In this document: piece after piece, positions 12,050-22,989 of the stretch
How positions within the stretch are numbered: the stretch's first letter is position 1
Layout: the number at the start of each line of letters is the position of its first letter
Origin: Paraconiothyrium sp. Pb-2020
Lineage: Eukaryota; Ascomycota; Dothideomycetes; Pleosporales; Didymosphaeriaceae
Length of the DNA stretch: 64,000 bases
Assembly: GCA_022419385.1 (NCBI GenBank)
Contig: JAJUBI010000001.1
Coordinates: forward strand, 3,534,001 to 3,598,000
Direction: 5' to 3'
Notes under the pieces: generated by a model
Database searches by the model: none
The model's input: the letters and a program-made list of their open reading frames with translations, nothing else
What the model was told of the DNA's origin: nothing
Program-made: the position numbers and the translations under genes

Positions 12050-12460
12050 TGTTGTCAAGCTTCAACGACAGCTCTCAACTTAAACCGATAACAGACAAAC
12101 CTCGAACACACAACAAGGTCTGGTTACTCTCACACCCCAAACGATTTAACCCCATATGTCTCCCAGGCAGTATGAGCGAAGCTCACCCAACCTCCAGCCT
12201 AGTACATGCAACAACCTCACGCTCTATCCAACAACCTCACGCGCCATGCAAGAGCCTCACGCTCTATACAACCTCACGCTCTCCGCTCAAACTGCAGATC
12301 CCGAACTAATCCGCAAAGACGTAAACCCACTCCCTCTCCATTCGTGTACCCCAACGTATCTCCTTCCTCCCCACATCCAATACACTTCACCCAGCATATC
12401 TAACAACCAAAGCACCAACAAACTCCAGCCTCATATTCGTAACACAGCGTGCACTACATC
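12050..12460. repeat. Copy B of the dispersed repeat, with a minisatellite expansion
   Basis: This stretch aligns in order with 2,200-2,670. Here the CAACCTCACGCTCT word, present once in the other copy, is expanded to four imperfect units between about 12,209 and 12,290 (spacing ~20, 20, 17 nt). A ~20-bp insertion (GGCAGTATGAGCGAAGCTCA) separates the CCCCATATGTC and CTCCAGCC blocks. The open frames across it reflect C/A-rich composition, not genes. Confidence 0.5.
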
Positions 12461-12612
12461 CTATATATACCAACCATCCCTCGCATCCTACAAATGTTCC
12501 ATCGCAAGCCGCGCGAAGCCATATACCACAAAAACTTCCTTTCTACACCACAAAATTTCGTGTGTAAATCTCATACAACATTCTATGCAACTCGATACCC
12601 GCGTACGGCACA

Positions 12613-15232
12613 CTACACAATCCCAAAAACCTTCTTCGCGATGAAGTAACAAATCAAGCCGAAGGCAATCAACCCTCCCGTGATAGCAAAGAACCAATTC
12701 AGATTCTCCACGTCCTGACCTGGCACGAGACAGTTCATGCCCCAGATACCGGTGACGACGTTCATCAGCAGGACGATAGTACCTAGGACAGTGAGCTTAC
12801 CGAGGATGTCCGAGGTTTGTTCCTGGCGCTCGTTCATGCGGATGTTGATGTGGGCGAGGTAGTTGCTGTGGGAGCGGGAGAGGAGGCTGTAGCGGTCACT
12901 ATTAGCAAAGTGTGTGATGCATCTATGGCGGGGGAGGAACTTACTTCTCGTAGTGCGTCAGGTTGGCCGTCATGGTCACGATGTGGTCTTGGATGTCGCC
13001 GAGGTAGAGCCCGACTTCGCCTCTGGGCGCAACGTCCCACTGCTCTGTGCACCTTTTTGCGAAGCCCTTGATGACGTCTGCCTTGGTGCTCAGCAGGCGG
13101 TAGAGCGTCATGACGCGTTTTCGTGCGTTGCCGACGCGTCGGAGCATGTCGCGGCCGCCGCTTCCGTCTTCTTCTCCGTCGTTGGAATCGTTGTCGAGGA
13201 TGTTGAAGGGGTCTTTTTTGTTCTTGGCGCTTTTCTCGTCTTCTTGCGAGTAGGAGCGCAGAATGGCTTCGTCGATGTCGTCGACCTCTTCTTCGATCCG
13301 CTCGATGAGGGGAGCGTAAGCGTCGGTGACGTCGTCGATCAGAGCATAGGAGATCCAATCTGGGCTGAGGATGAGGTAGTCCTTTAGCTGGCGGATGCGG
13401 CGTCGGACGTTAGCTGGGTGAGGGGTCATCGAGAAATGGAAGCTGATAACGCCCTCTTTGAAGACTACGACATATAAGTTGACAGGCTCTAGGTAGTCTT
13501 CGCTGTTTTCGTCCTGCTCAAAAGTGCGGTAGTTGATGAAGTAATAATGCTTAAACAGCTCGACCTTCTCGCGCTGTTCCTGCATCAAGATGTCTTCGGC
13601 AGTCAGAGGATGGATGCCGAAGGCTTTGGATATGACCTTCATTTCTGCATCGGTGGGTGAGAGTACGTCGAGCCAGAAAGCAGGACGCGGACCGTATCGT
13701 GGCGGCTTCTCCTCTTTAGGCGGTTGCGGGGTGGAAGCACGCCCCGGTGTACTGGACCGTGTTTGCTCCCCCGAAGATGTCTGCTTTGGGTTTAAGGTGG
13801 TTGGAGTCTTCGTAGTAGCACGATTGATTCCGTTCATGCTAGCCTGTCTGTCCACGGTACTTTCTCTTGTCATAGTCGTCATGCCCTCCTCATCGTCGGT
13901 CTCGTCGTCGGTGCTATCTTCCAATATGGGTGGATCCGGAATGAATAGCTGTCGAAACGTCTGTCCAGGTTGAAGGAGCTCGCCGATACTCTGACTATGA
14001 ATCGTGTTCTCGAATTCCTCATTGAAGTACGTGAAGCGGTATGGCGCGTCCTCTGTATCTTTATGCCATGTGCGTTTCTGCGGGCGCAGGCGCCCATCTA
14101 CCATCAAGGGTTCAGCGACCTTTCGGGCGCGCATACCCTCAATAGTACGCTGTTCCTTCTCCTCGTGCGACCAATCTTCGAGGACGCTCAAGTCAGGCCA
14201 TCGACGGCGTCGGCGGCGTTGACGCGTGTCACCTCCTTCGTCTCGGTGGCGCATATAGTCCTCCTGGCCAATCTCTGACATGTCCTCCAGTGGGAAGCAG
14301 ACATCCTCAGCGGCCGAGAGCGTCATCCGACGGCTCAAGTCCTTGGGCGCGGGAGGCGACGGTGGAGCAGATTCCCAATTTTGTTGTGGTGTAGGTTCTT
14401 CATCGATGTCGATCAAGACGTCTCGAGACCTGCCCCTGCTCCCTCTGCTCTGTGACCTCTCATGACTGTTCGTCATATCTGTTGGGAGCATCACATCGCC
14501 ATAGCTATTGAGTTCGGGTCCCAGGACTGGACTCGCAGGCACGGATGGCGGATTGTTCACATCGTAGTCTGCAAGATTGGTCTGCGAGTGATGCTGCAGC
14601 GCGAACTGTGCACCCAATCTGGTGTTCGAGTGTCCTGAAGACCTGCTCTCTCTCCTGTGTCGAAGATTCGTCCCAGCACCTCCATATCCGCTTGACCTCA
14701 GATCCCGCACGGAGGAGCTCATAAGAGGCGTGCGATCATCAGCGTCGTTGTCGTCGGGGTCGCTATCCGAGGCATACTGCTGGTGGGCGAGGCCTGAGCG
14801 AGCGGGATTCGGCTGGGTGGAGCGGCGCTGGGGCGGAGAGAGCAGCTGCGACACCTGCACGCTCGGGCGGCGCGTGGAAATCGAAGCTGGCTGCTCGCGG
14901 TGGTCAAGCAAGACGTCGCTCTCCAGGCTGTCATTGCTCCGGTTCTGGTTCGGACGGAGGCGGTAGAAGCTGGAGCTGCCGCGCGACGAGTGCCCGGCGA
15001 CGTCTGCGAGGCTCGGGCGCGCATCGTCGGTCATGTCGCCAGATTCGAGCGTGTTAGCGAATGACTGGCGGCGATTGCGCCGCTTCTTGCCTCCGCGATG
15101 CTTGCGTTTCTTTGCGGGAGTTGCTGATGCCCCCGTCTCGCTCTGCTGCGCGTTGCCGCTGGAGGGTGCCAATTCTGGACGTGGAGCAAGGCCTTGGGAC
15201 CCCTGCCCTTGACTTGCGGCATTGGAAGTCAT
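12613..15232 (-). CDS. CorA-type magnesium transporter (Alr1/Mnr2 family)
   Basis: Two exons, 12,945-15,232 and 12,613-12,886, are joined in phase by a 58-nt intron (GTAAGT..CTACAG), giving 853 aa. An in-frame ATG at 15,382 lies upstream, but the ATG at 15,232 starts the Ser/Gly/Arg-rich cytosolic region more naturally. Residues 1-~420 are low-complexity with a Lys/Arg cluster (KKRKHRGGKKRRNRR). The CorA domain follows (WLDVLSPTDAEM, HPLTAEDI, EPVNLYVVVF, LIDDVTDAY). The end has two membrane helices with the signature GMN at ~812-814, just after the first helix. In fungi this family moves Mg2+ at the plasma membrane (Alr1) or vacuole (Mnr2). The long N-terminal extension is typical; which membrane it uses cannot be told. 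An acidic Asp/Glu-rich insert lies near residue 700. Confidence 0.93.
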
Positions 15233-15653
15233 GATGGAGTGAGGCTGCTCAATTGCGGACGGACGACGCGCAGCAGCGGTGCTGGGGAACGAATGGATAA
15301 GCTGGAAGAATAGTGGACAGCCTGAGGATTGAGTGGAGGCGATAGCCGACCTGCAGACGACGACGTCAGAGATACTGGTCAATGCACCCTCAGCCCGCCC
15401 TTGTTCCAGCCCTCGGTTGCTGTTCCTCTTTCGGACAGACGATAGTCAATGTTTTTCCGAGCAAGCAACAGACGAGACATCAGCTGTGAGCTCAAATGCC
15501 TTTATTCCGAATTCTTCTCAACAGCATCAACGCCAGGAGTGGGCGTTGTGGAACGGACGCGATAGTCGCGTGCTCGACTGCCTTATCTAGCATGATCTGG
15601 CCCGGCGTCGGCCCTATAATCTACAAGACTATCGAAACAAAGGCCCGTAGTTC

Positions 15654-17258
15654 TCAACAGCAACCTCGTTCGTCTCCCCCCGGCAGTCTGCGCCGCCTCC
15701 TGCGCCGCCTGCTTCTGCGTGCCAGAGTCCCATACTGCTTATCCAACTTCTTGTTCTCCCACACAAGCAGCGTCCTCAACATGATCACGAGGAACGTCGT
15801 GAAGAACATGAACGCAGCGCAGACAGACTGCCCTTTGACGTAGAACGGCCCCTCGTTGCTCGATACATCCTCGTCCAAGCAACGGCCCACACTGTCCGAT
15901 AACGTTGAGCAGAACGATTCCAGCGCCGCGGCGTGTGTCGGAGCCCTGGTTGTTCAACACCCACGGCAGGATATTGGCAATAGCTGGGAAGATACCTGCA
16001 GCAGCCATGAAGACGCCAAAGTATCGCGCCCACACTTTTGGCGGCGGCCAAGATGACATAGCCCGTCCCGCCAATGATGGTAAGGATGACGAGCATGATG
16101 CCGCGTTGCTGCGTGCGGTCCGCAATGTAGGGCGTGATTATAGTGATGAGAAACGAGGGAAAAACGGCGGTGCCGTAAGTCCCTGCGCGTTGATCGCCGA
16201 AAAGCCCATTTCCTTCAGAATCGTCGGCAGGAAAACGGGCAGCGACGAGAACGAGACGTTGCAGGAGAAGTACATCAACTGTCCAACCGTCAGTCTTTAC
16301 ACTCATCCCTACACACAGAAGAATGACAACTTACCCCGAATCCATCCTTTCGGATCCGCAAGTCCAGCCCAGAACTCTTTCCAATTCACGCCCCCAACCC
16401 TGGTCGCCGCGCCCGCTTGTCGCACGCCCCGCGCCTTCACCACCATCTTCTCTTCTTCGTTCAGAAACTTCGCCTTCTCCGGGCTATCAGGCAAAAAGAA
16501 CCACCCACCCCCGCCATCACAATCGTCGGCAGCCCCTCCAAAAACAGCACTCTCCACTTCGCAATCCCCGACTCCACTCGTAATCCCATACGCCAGCGCC
16601 CCCGCAAACGTATTCGCCAACGGCGCCGCACTCAGAAACAAACCCGCCCTTAGTCCCAGCTCATGCCGCAGGTAAAAGAAACTCAGCAGATACGGTATCC
16701 CAGGACCGTACCCCGCCTCCGTCATCCCCATGAAGAACCTCAGCGCCATCTCCGCCTCCCACGTGTGAATCGCCGCCTGCACCGTCGACACGAGCCCCCA
16801 TCCAAACACCACGAACGCCGCCCACCGATGCGGCGGCACGAGCTTCCACATGATAGCCTGGAACTCGAAGACGATGTACGAGATGTAGAAGATAGTGAGG
16901 AGCCAGTCGTACTTTCCGCCGTCGAGGTCGAGGTCCTGCGTCATGCCTGCGATGCGAGCGTTTCTACCAACGTCAGTCTCCTGGGAAAGTTCAGCGGGGG
17001 CACGCACCCGATGTTCGACCGGTCTAGGAACGCGAGGAGGTACAGCGCCGACACGAGAGGGATGATGTGCCAGTCTAGCTTCCGCCGAACTCGCTTCTCC
17101 AGCTCGGGATCAATCGTCTGCGCATGCGTCGCAGCTCCGACTTCTGCATCTCCGTCCACGACGTCTGTCCCTGTGGTCTTCTCTCCATGCGGCGCTGGCG
17201 CGATGCCATCGTGCACCTCCTGCGCCTCAGCGTTCTTCGTACTCGGAAAAAGCCGCAT
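15654..17258 (-). pseudogene. MFS permease of the Dal5/allantoate type with several frame breaks
   Basis: This is the major facilitator superfamily, anion:cation symporter branch. It starts MRLFPSTKNAEAQE.., then LDWHIIPLVSALYLLAFLDRSNIG, a 44-nt intron (16,964-17,007), NARIAGMTQDL and GMTEAGYGPGIPYLLSFFY. A second intron runs 16,279-16,334. The right amino acids are found only by changing frame about six times. The breaks lie near 16,573 and 16,505 (a pair around WRVLFLEGLPTIVMAG), at the second donor (16,335), and near 16,160 (PVFLPTILKEMGF to SFLITIITPYIAD), 16,026 (AAAKSVGA to YFGVFMAAAGIFP) and 15,873 (QCGPLLG to EGPFYVKGQSVCAAF). No in-frame stop arises within the correct frames. Either it is a recently broken gene or the sequence has uncorrected indels. 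The tail is unusually Arg-rich. Intact relatives import small organic anions. Confidence 0.75.
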
Positions 17259-18115
17259 CGCAGGGAACCACGAAAGTCGAAAACTAAAGACTGACTGAGT
17301 GCGTGCAGGGAAGCAGGCACCCGGGACTTAAGCACTCCCAAGCCCTGCTCGCGCTTACGCCCAAAAGCTTGACCCGCACCTCGGGCATGGAAGCGCGTTC
17401 CGAATGGTGATGTTGGGGTGATCGGCATCGCGGATTGCTAGCTTGGGTAAGTGACGGCGACGATATGCGGGGTAAAGTAGCCGTTGTGAGCTTTTTGCGC
17501 AGGCTGATTACGACGGCGGCGGGGAACAGCGTTGGCTTTTCCAATATATGTCCGTGGGTATGATGGTAAGCCCAAATCGTTTCTGCAACCATCCCCCTGC
17601 CTCAGGTAAGGTCAAACCGGGTATCGCCCGCGAACAACCTGCAGATACGCACGCCATCGTTGACCCTGAAGAAAGACATGTTCCGTGTGGTGCCGACGTC
17701 CATGTATAGCCCAGAAGCCGCGACCTGGCGATGAGGCCCTCTTCCACCAGCTTGGACAGAGCTCGCCCGAGCCACTAAACTCCATGTATGGTTCGACTAT
17801 AACTAGCTGCACTCCGTCCATCCATCCGTTTGAGCCGCTCATCGAACATGCATAATCATTCCAGGACTTTCTCGCTAGTCATAACTACCGAGAACGGGGT
17901 TTCAAATGCGTGGATGGTCGGTCTTGGATGCTAAACCGCCGACGCAAGATGCAAATGCAGACGATGATACCGAGGAAGAAGCATGACTACGGGAATACGC
18001 TCAGGACGACGAACCTCGCAGACGTGGTGGGTGCCTTGCATTTGTATCAGTGTCCGTCCCCCTGCTTCCTTGCACAGCAGTGTTAGATCACAGCGCGTAG
18101 CTCTACGCTATGTGA
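17259..18115. other. Intergenic, nothing convincing
   Basis: This is GC-moderate sequence upstream of the MFS gene with overlapping short open frames on both strands, none with recognisable protein character. It likely includes the MFS promoter. No repeats or tRNA noticed. Confidence 0.4.
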
Positions 18116-18526
18116 ATGCGTTCGTCTTTCGCCATGTCCGAGCGCCTGCACGAGTTCCACCGAGAAGGACAGTGGAGCGGCCCGCGTCCCGCACGTCTGC
18201 ACGATGCCAGCCCCAAATTCTTACGCCCCGCTAAACTAGGCCCGAGGTATTCACAGTCCACTGTCCCCACAGGCCTATCACCTGCCGTCCGAGATACCAT
18301 CGAAAGAACGGTGATAGCAGTACTACCAGATATGATCGAATCTCGCTTGCCGTCATTGCTCAACGAGATTATCCAGTCCATATTCATCTTTCTTGTTCTC
18401 GTGGTGGCACAGTCGGTCAGATACAATCCAGCAGTCTGGACCTCACCGCTCCTTGCACTTCGTTTCCATGCTTTTACGACCTCGGGGGTTAGGTCCACTT
18501 TTCCTCGTCATAAAGTTTCAAAGTAG
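18116..18526 (+). CDS. Possible small hypothetical protein
   Basis: A 136-codon frame contains an amphipathic, protein-like central segment (AVRDTIERTVIAVLPDMIE, then a hydrophobic IIQSIFIFLVLVVAQSV that could be a membrane helix). There is no homologue I recognise, no clear promoter, and the antisense strand is also open. It could be a fragment of an older gene. It ends just before the tail-to-tail HET gene at 18,553. Low confidence. Confidence 0.2.
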   Translation: MRSSFAMSERLHEFHREGQWSGPRPARLHDASPKFLRPAKLGPRYSQSTVPTGLSPAVRDTIERTVIAVLPDMIESRLPSLLNEIIQSIFIFLVLVVAQSVRYNPAVWTSPLLALRFHAFTTSGVRSTFPRHKVSK

Positions 18527-18552
18527 AAGTCCGTAAAATGAACAGCCCTTAC

Positions 18553-20679
18553 CTATCCAAGTCGTACATATGTATAGCTGTCACGGATAAACTGCTCTAT
18601 AGGGTAGATAAACGCCAGACTTCCCTTAGCGTCTTTGTCATCGCGTACTATCATCCTAGACATAACCCCATCGCCAACTTTTGGAGGGAAGAGAATACTC
18701 GTGTGAGCCGTCCAGCTGCCTATCCTCTCGTTGAACGATCCACAATCCCGAAGAACGATGACGAAGATACTTTTCCAACTGATGTCGAAGAACACAAGAC
18801 CTCTAAGATGCTCAAAAGTCGAAGCGACAGGTAGCTGAAAGGCGTCCTGCTTTAGAAACTGAACGGGTATCACGGTCTCTTCATGGAGCGCAATGCCCAT
18901 CAAAGAGGCGAGACGCCATTCGTTGTCAGCACCCATCTTGCAAGAGAAGTGCACGACTGCAGCCTCGACGCGAATGAATCGGCACATCGATTCCTCCATG
19001 ACTCCACTGCCTTGTATCAGCCCTAGCTGCTTGCTCCGCACAAGATAGGTATCCGGAGAGTCGGGAATCTTCTCTATGTGATCCGACCAGGCGTTTCTCT
19101 CCTGCAGCATAGCAACCTTGCTAGAACCGAGCACCAGCTCAAATGCAAGCCGTATCAAATCCGGTCTAACCCCCGCGTTACGCTGATACAGCCCATCCCA
19201 GCCGACCCACGACCACGAAGGAAACGCGTCCCGTCGCCCTTTGCACCGCTGCATACTCCAGCACAGCCCTGTTAAAAAGCCAGAGTCGCGGTTCCTCGTT
19301 TCCATCGCCATCCACCCTAGACCGAGAACGCCTTGCAGGGAATTCGGGTACTCTTTGAAGATAAGAACGCCGGCTACATGGCCGTGGATCTTTCCCCTGC
19401 TTTCCATGTCGCTTAGCACGCCGGCAATGGCATTGACGCGATCCGCCTCGCGCGTGATCTGCCGTCGATTGAACTCTCTGGTGAGCTGGTCGAACGTCGA
19501 TTGTAGAAGGAGGACTTCAGGTATGACGGGGCCCCGCCTTTCGATGCGGCCGATCAAAGGACGGACTCCAGCGTGGAGATAGTTGCGGCTCGGGTTGTCC
19601 ACGCCGTGGAAGTCAGACTTGCAATGGAACACCACGTCCGTCTCGGTGAAGTACAGAACCCTTCTTGAGAAGACTTTCTCCTGGTATGTCCAAGCGCGAC
19701 TGTTCCACGGCGACGTGTGTATGTCTGCATTTGCCTCGGGTCGGGGATCTCCAGCATTGGCAACAAATAAGCGGTTGTCGACGAGTACATGCGGTGCAAG
19801 AGCCCGCGGAGAGCTCACGCCAGGAAGCCCATGATCTGGTCCGGTTCCCGCTGCTGCGACAATGGTAAAGTGAGCTTGTTGGTAGATGCGATGCATGTTC
19901 TTGATCTGGCGGTTTTTCTGCAAATCGTCATGCTGCGGAATACAGTATCTGTCGACCCAGAGAAAACCCAGACCAAGTTGCTTGGTGACTTCCATTGCAT
20001 CTTTGATAGTCCTTGGGAAGAGATGGTCCTGCTCATCGTTGGAGGGGGGCGCCTCTGGCTGGGGTCCCCAGACGTAGGAGAGCGCGGCGTATCGGATAGC
20101 CCGTTCCGTTACAGCAACGACATGCCCAGTGCCGACATCTAACAGCTGGAAACCCTCCGGGGGTGCATCACCACGGCTAGCATGACATGGGCGCCAATGT
20201 TCGTGTTCTTCGTCGCACTGCTTGACCCAGGCCTCGAGCTGTCGATAATTGATGCTGCGATCCAACAAGCAATCTGGGGACACTTCGAAGATGGATCTAC
20301 GGGATTCCCAATACGACGGAGGAAAATCGTAGCCGAAGTACTTGTCTTGTTCGAAGACTAGCAAACAATCTACCGCGCTGTTCGTCTCTTCGGCTCCCAA
20401 GGCGAGCATCCTCATGTCATTTCCTGTTTCTGAACTTGCTGCGTCCGATGTTTGGGACCGCGATCCAGGCCATATGAATCCAAGCATGCAACATAACTTG
20501 CACGCAGCACTCAGATCATCGATGCTTCGGTGTTGAAGGGTGAAAACTCCATGTTTCGCAGAGAAGAGTTTTGGAAGGCTTATCTGCACACATTCTGAGC
20601 AGATATTAGGATCGTCTTGTTGCGAAGGGTTGCGCGAATGTTTCCGGGAAGAATCTTGTATAAGGATTGGAGGCTTCAT
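18553..20679 (-). CDS. HET-domain protein, intact
   Basis: A single exon. An in-frame ATG at 20,814 would add 45 hydrophobic residues; the ATG at 20,679 (MKPPILIQDSS) is the more plausible start, giving 708 aa. The N-terminus carries a CSEC..C..C arrangement often seen before HET domains. The HET domain (PF06985 type) lies at about residues 200-350: YAALSYVWG, GLGFLWVDRYCIPQ, MHRIYQQAHFTIVAAAG and SPWNSRAWTYQE, all core motifs. A C-terminal half of ~330 residues without known domain follows, as is usual. Such proteins act in non-self recognition and can trigger cell death on fusion. No partner gene is adjacent. Unlike the copy at 2.8-4.35 kb, this one shows no internal stop. Confidence 0.9.
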   Translation of the reverse strand: MKPPILIQDSSRKHSRNPSQQDDPNICSECVQISLPKLFSAKHGVFTLQHRSIDDLSAACKLCCMLGFIWPGSRSQTSDAASSETGNDMRMLALGAEETNSAVDCLLVFEQDKYFGYDFPPSYWESRRSIFEVSPDCLLDRSINYRQLEAWVKQCDEEHEHWRPCHASRGDAPPEGFQLLDVGTGHVVAVTERAIRYAALSYVWGPQPEAPPSNDEQDHLFPRTIKDAMEVTKQLGLGFLWVDRYCIPQHDDLQKNRQIKNMHRIYQQAHFTIVAAAGTGPDHGLPGVSSPRALAPHVLVDNRLFVANAGDPRPEANADIHTSPWNSRAWTYQEKVFSRRVLYFTETDVVFHCKSDFHGVDNPSRNYLHAGVRPLIGRIERRGPVIPEVLLLQSTFDQLTREFNRRQITREADRVNAIAGVLSDMESRGKIHGHVAGVLIFKEYPNSLQGVLGLGWMAMETRNRDSGFLTGLCWSMQRCKGRRDAFPSWSWVGWDGLYQRNAGVRPDLIRLAFELVLGSSKVAMLQERNAWSDHIEKIPDSPDTYLVRSKQLGLIQGSGVMEESMCRFIRVEAAVVHFSCKMGADNEWRLASLMGIALHEETVIPVQFLKQDAFQLPVASTFEHLRGLVFFDISWKSIFVIVLRDCGSFNERIGSWTAHTSILFPPKVGDGVMSRMIVRDDKDAKGSLAFIYPIEQFIRDSYTYVRLG

Positions 20680-20814
20680 TGCCAGCAAAAGAGCAAGTCT
20701 CGGATGGAAAATAGCTGTTCCGTGCAAGCATAGTACGTTAAGATAAGAGCGCGCAATATAGATCAGGATGTAAAGTACCCAGAACAACTTTGGAAAAGGG
20801 AGTTTCTCAGTCAC

Positions 20815-21002
20815 GTGTAGGTCGAGCCAATCATAGATCCTAGTGAAGTTGATGTACAGCTTCTCATTGGCTGCTCTAACACGTGGTTGAAAAACTCCCT
20901 GTGCCCCGAAGATAGGGAAGTATATGCCTTGTTACGTGGCGTGCTATCATTTGGCAGAGATTAGCCACTAGAAGTAGAGATGCGTTACTTTCAAGTCAAC
21001 TA
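20815..21002. other. Upstream region of the HET gene
   Basis: About 190 bp between the outermost possible HET start and the MITE, AT-rich. CACGTG/CACGTA-like words occur at 20,813 and 20,933. No gene. Confidence 0.35.
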
Positions 21003-21112
21003 CCTCGGGGTGTTGACTTTTTTCAGTCGCCGTGTGCCAAGTATCCGCTCCTGAGCCAATCACAGACTGTGACTAGCTCACATGTACGAGAAGGCCCGTC
21101 AACACCCCGAGG
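21003..21112. mobile_element. 110-bp MITE with 15-bp perfect terminal inverted repeats and TA flanks
   Basis: The left end CCTCGGGGTGTTGAC (21,003-21,017) is exactly the reverse complement of the right end GTCAACACCCCGAGG (21,098-21,112). Both ends are directly flanked by the dinucleotide TA (21,001-21,002 and 21,113-21,114), the target duplication expected of Tc1/mariner/Fot1-type elements. The interior (80 bp) is non-coding. It is a non-autonomous element; the transposase source is not in the window. Confidence 0.75.
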
Positions 21113-21641
21113 TAACAGCGCAGCTTCTCGCCGAGAAGGCCTTCTTGTTCCGGAAGGCACCCCGCTACTCAGCCTTGAATGTGGCGCTTCACTATTAAGA
21201 AAGGGTGTTCTATTACATACTATATCGTAGCACGCCGGGATTGACATTGGGGAACTATATTTGTACGTTTTACTTTATACACGTAAGAATCACCTTTCCA
21301 TAAGTTCCAATGTAATTTAGTCAAACGGCACGCACATAAACGCGGACAATTCATAATGCCCCATGAAGCTTCGTGATAGCCATCTACTAATGCCCTCAAC
21401 ACGAGCTCAGATAATATCGTACATCCACAAGATATGAAACACCCTCAACGCCGAGAAACCATATCGTCCCTAATCCCTTCGTGCATGTCCGTGACGCGGA
21501 CGACGTGAAAAGACAGGCCAGAATGACAAAGACTCATCTTCCAAACACGACAGTAGCCAAAACGTGTAGAATCAGCCTACATCATCACCGTCGCAGGCCG
21601 CAACCCCGCTCTCCTCCAAAAGCCAAATGCTTAACCTCTCC
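21113..21641. other. Intergenic, no gene seen
   Basis: Right of the MITE there is a CTTCTCGCCGAGAAG palindrome (about 21,123-21,137), then AT-rich sequence. No convincing frame. The last ~150 bp are likely the 3' UTR of the KP-rich gene. Confidence 0.4.
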
Positions 21642-22547
21642 TCAAAAAGACAAATGTTTAACCTCCCCCTTCTGACTCGGCGGCTCATACCTCTGCGCAG
21701 GCTTATACTTCTTCACCGGCGTCTTACTCCCCTGTCCCGGCAGCGTATTCGTCCCGGGATACGGCTTCTTCTCCTCCTCCTTCGGCGCCTGAAACGGCTT
21801 ACTCTGTCCGGGGCGCACCGCCGTCTTCTTCTCCGAGCTAGGGAACGCACTATTGTTCCCGTAGGGCTTGGGCAGATTGGGGCCGCTCTGGGGATACGGT
21901 TTCGGGAGGGAGGAGTTTGAACCAGGGAAGGGCTTGGGCTTGTTGCGCTTGGCGGAGGAGTTTGCGGTGGGGGAGGGCGAGGCGAGTTTGCCGTAGGGGC
22001 CGACTGCGTTCTTGACGCCGCCGACGGGCTTGGAGAGGCCGTTTACGCCGCGCTGGACGCCGCCGATGGTGCCGCCGGTGGTCTTCGTGATGCCGCTGAC
22101 GGCGGTCTTGGTGCTGGCGCTGACCTGCTTCTTTGCGCCGCCGACGGCAGGAGTCTTCTTCGCGCCCAGCGGCACGCCCGAGCCTCCTGCTTTTGTGCTC
22201 GTAGGCAGAGAGTTGGAGCGGTGCGCTGCGGGGCGGCGCGCGGTAGAGGGCAGTGCTTTGGCGGAGGGCGGTTTCGCCTGTCCGCCGATGGTAGTCCCGA
22301 GGCCGTTGGCTTTCTTTTCGATGCCTGTTCGGATTCACAATGTTAGTCACTGATCCTTTTCATTCCATAGGAGAAGTAGGAGCGAGAGGAAGAATAGTAC
22401 ATACCTGTTCCCACGCTTCGTCCACCGCCCTCAACCAAATCACCCGCTTTTATCAGCGCATCGCCTGCGTACCCGCCTACGGTGCGCTTCCCCTCCTCTA
22501 TGAAGCCCGACACGCTGTTACAGCATGTTCTGGATAAAGGACGTCAT
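21642..22547 (-). CDS. Gly/Lys/Pro-rich low-complexity protein, frame break near the start
   Basis: Exon 2 (21,642-22,324) and exon 1 (22,405-22,547) are joined by an 80-nt intron (GTATGT..GAACAG) in phase. The N-terminus reads MTSFIQNML, then, one base later, NSVSGFIEEGKRTVGGYAGD..LVEGGGRSVGTGIEKK. A single extra base near 22,520 breaks the frame right after codon 9, producing a TAA. The rest is Lys/Pro/Gly/Ser-rich (PKPYPQSGPNLPKPYG) with repeated KPYP-like words. The Gly-rich amphipathic start resembles fungal proteins of unknown function found as MS..NSVG..GGYAG. Either the base is an assembly error or the gene is newly broken. The function is unknown; the low-complexity tail suggests a disordered protein. 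Confidence 0.55.
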
Positions 22548-22989
22548 TGTGCTGTTCCCGTGTGAATCTCCTACACAATGGTAATGTATACGTGATTTGC
22601 GATATGGTGGAGCTTCAATGCTTCCAGAAAGGATGGCGAAGCTCAGACGCAGTTCGGCTGGAGTGACGACGTTGTGCTAGCGCTACATTGCGATTTGCTT
22701 CTGCTATGGGACGGGTGGCGCTGAGGCTGGGAGCAGAGAATGGGGTATGACGTCGCTTGTGGCACGCATTGGAGTAGCGCGGGCTGGGGTGCCGGTCTAG
22801 GGCGATCGATGAGCGTGTGGCGTCACTTTCTGTGGGGGCGGTATTCGATTTCTCCGTCTAGAAAAACATGGGATTCTAGCATGGAATTTGCATCTGTGGC
22901 TTGCTAGCACATATCCACACAGGCGCATCGTTCGCAAAGAAACGAGACACATATATACGATGCTATGTTTCGTTGTACCAAAACTTCCA
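22548..22989. other. Intergenic, no gene seen
   Basis: Upstream of the KP-rich gene and downstream of the secreted 8-Cys gene. No open frame or repeat of note; likely promoter and 3' UTR sequence. Confidence 0.4.

Noticed and set aside
12817..14278. Several plus-strand open frames of 84-157 codons over the CorA gene
   Set aside because: Antisense shadows of the GC-rich CorA coding region; Val/Arg-rich composition results from reading its complement.
21850..22353. Arg-rich frames on both strands over the KP-rich gene
   Set aside because: Shadows of a low-complexity GC-rich gene; the KP-rich frame has consistent splicing and an N-terminal domain.
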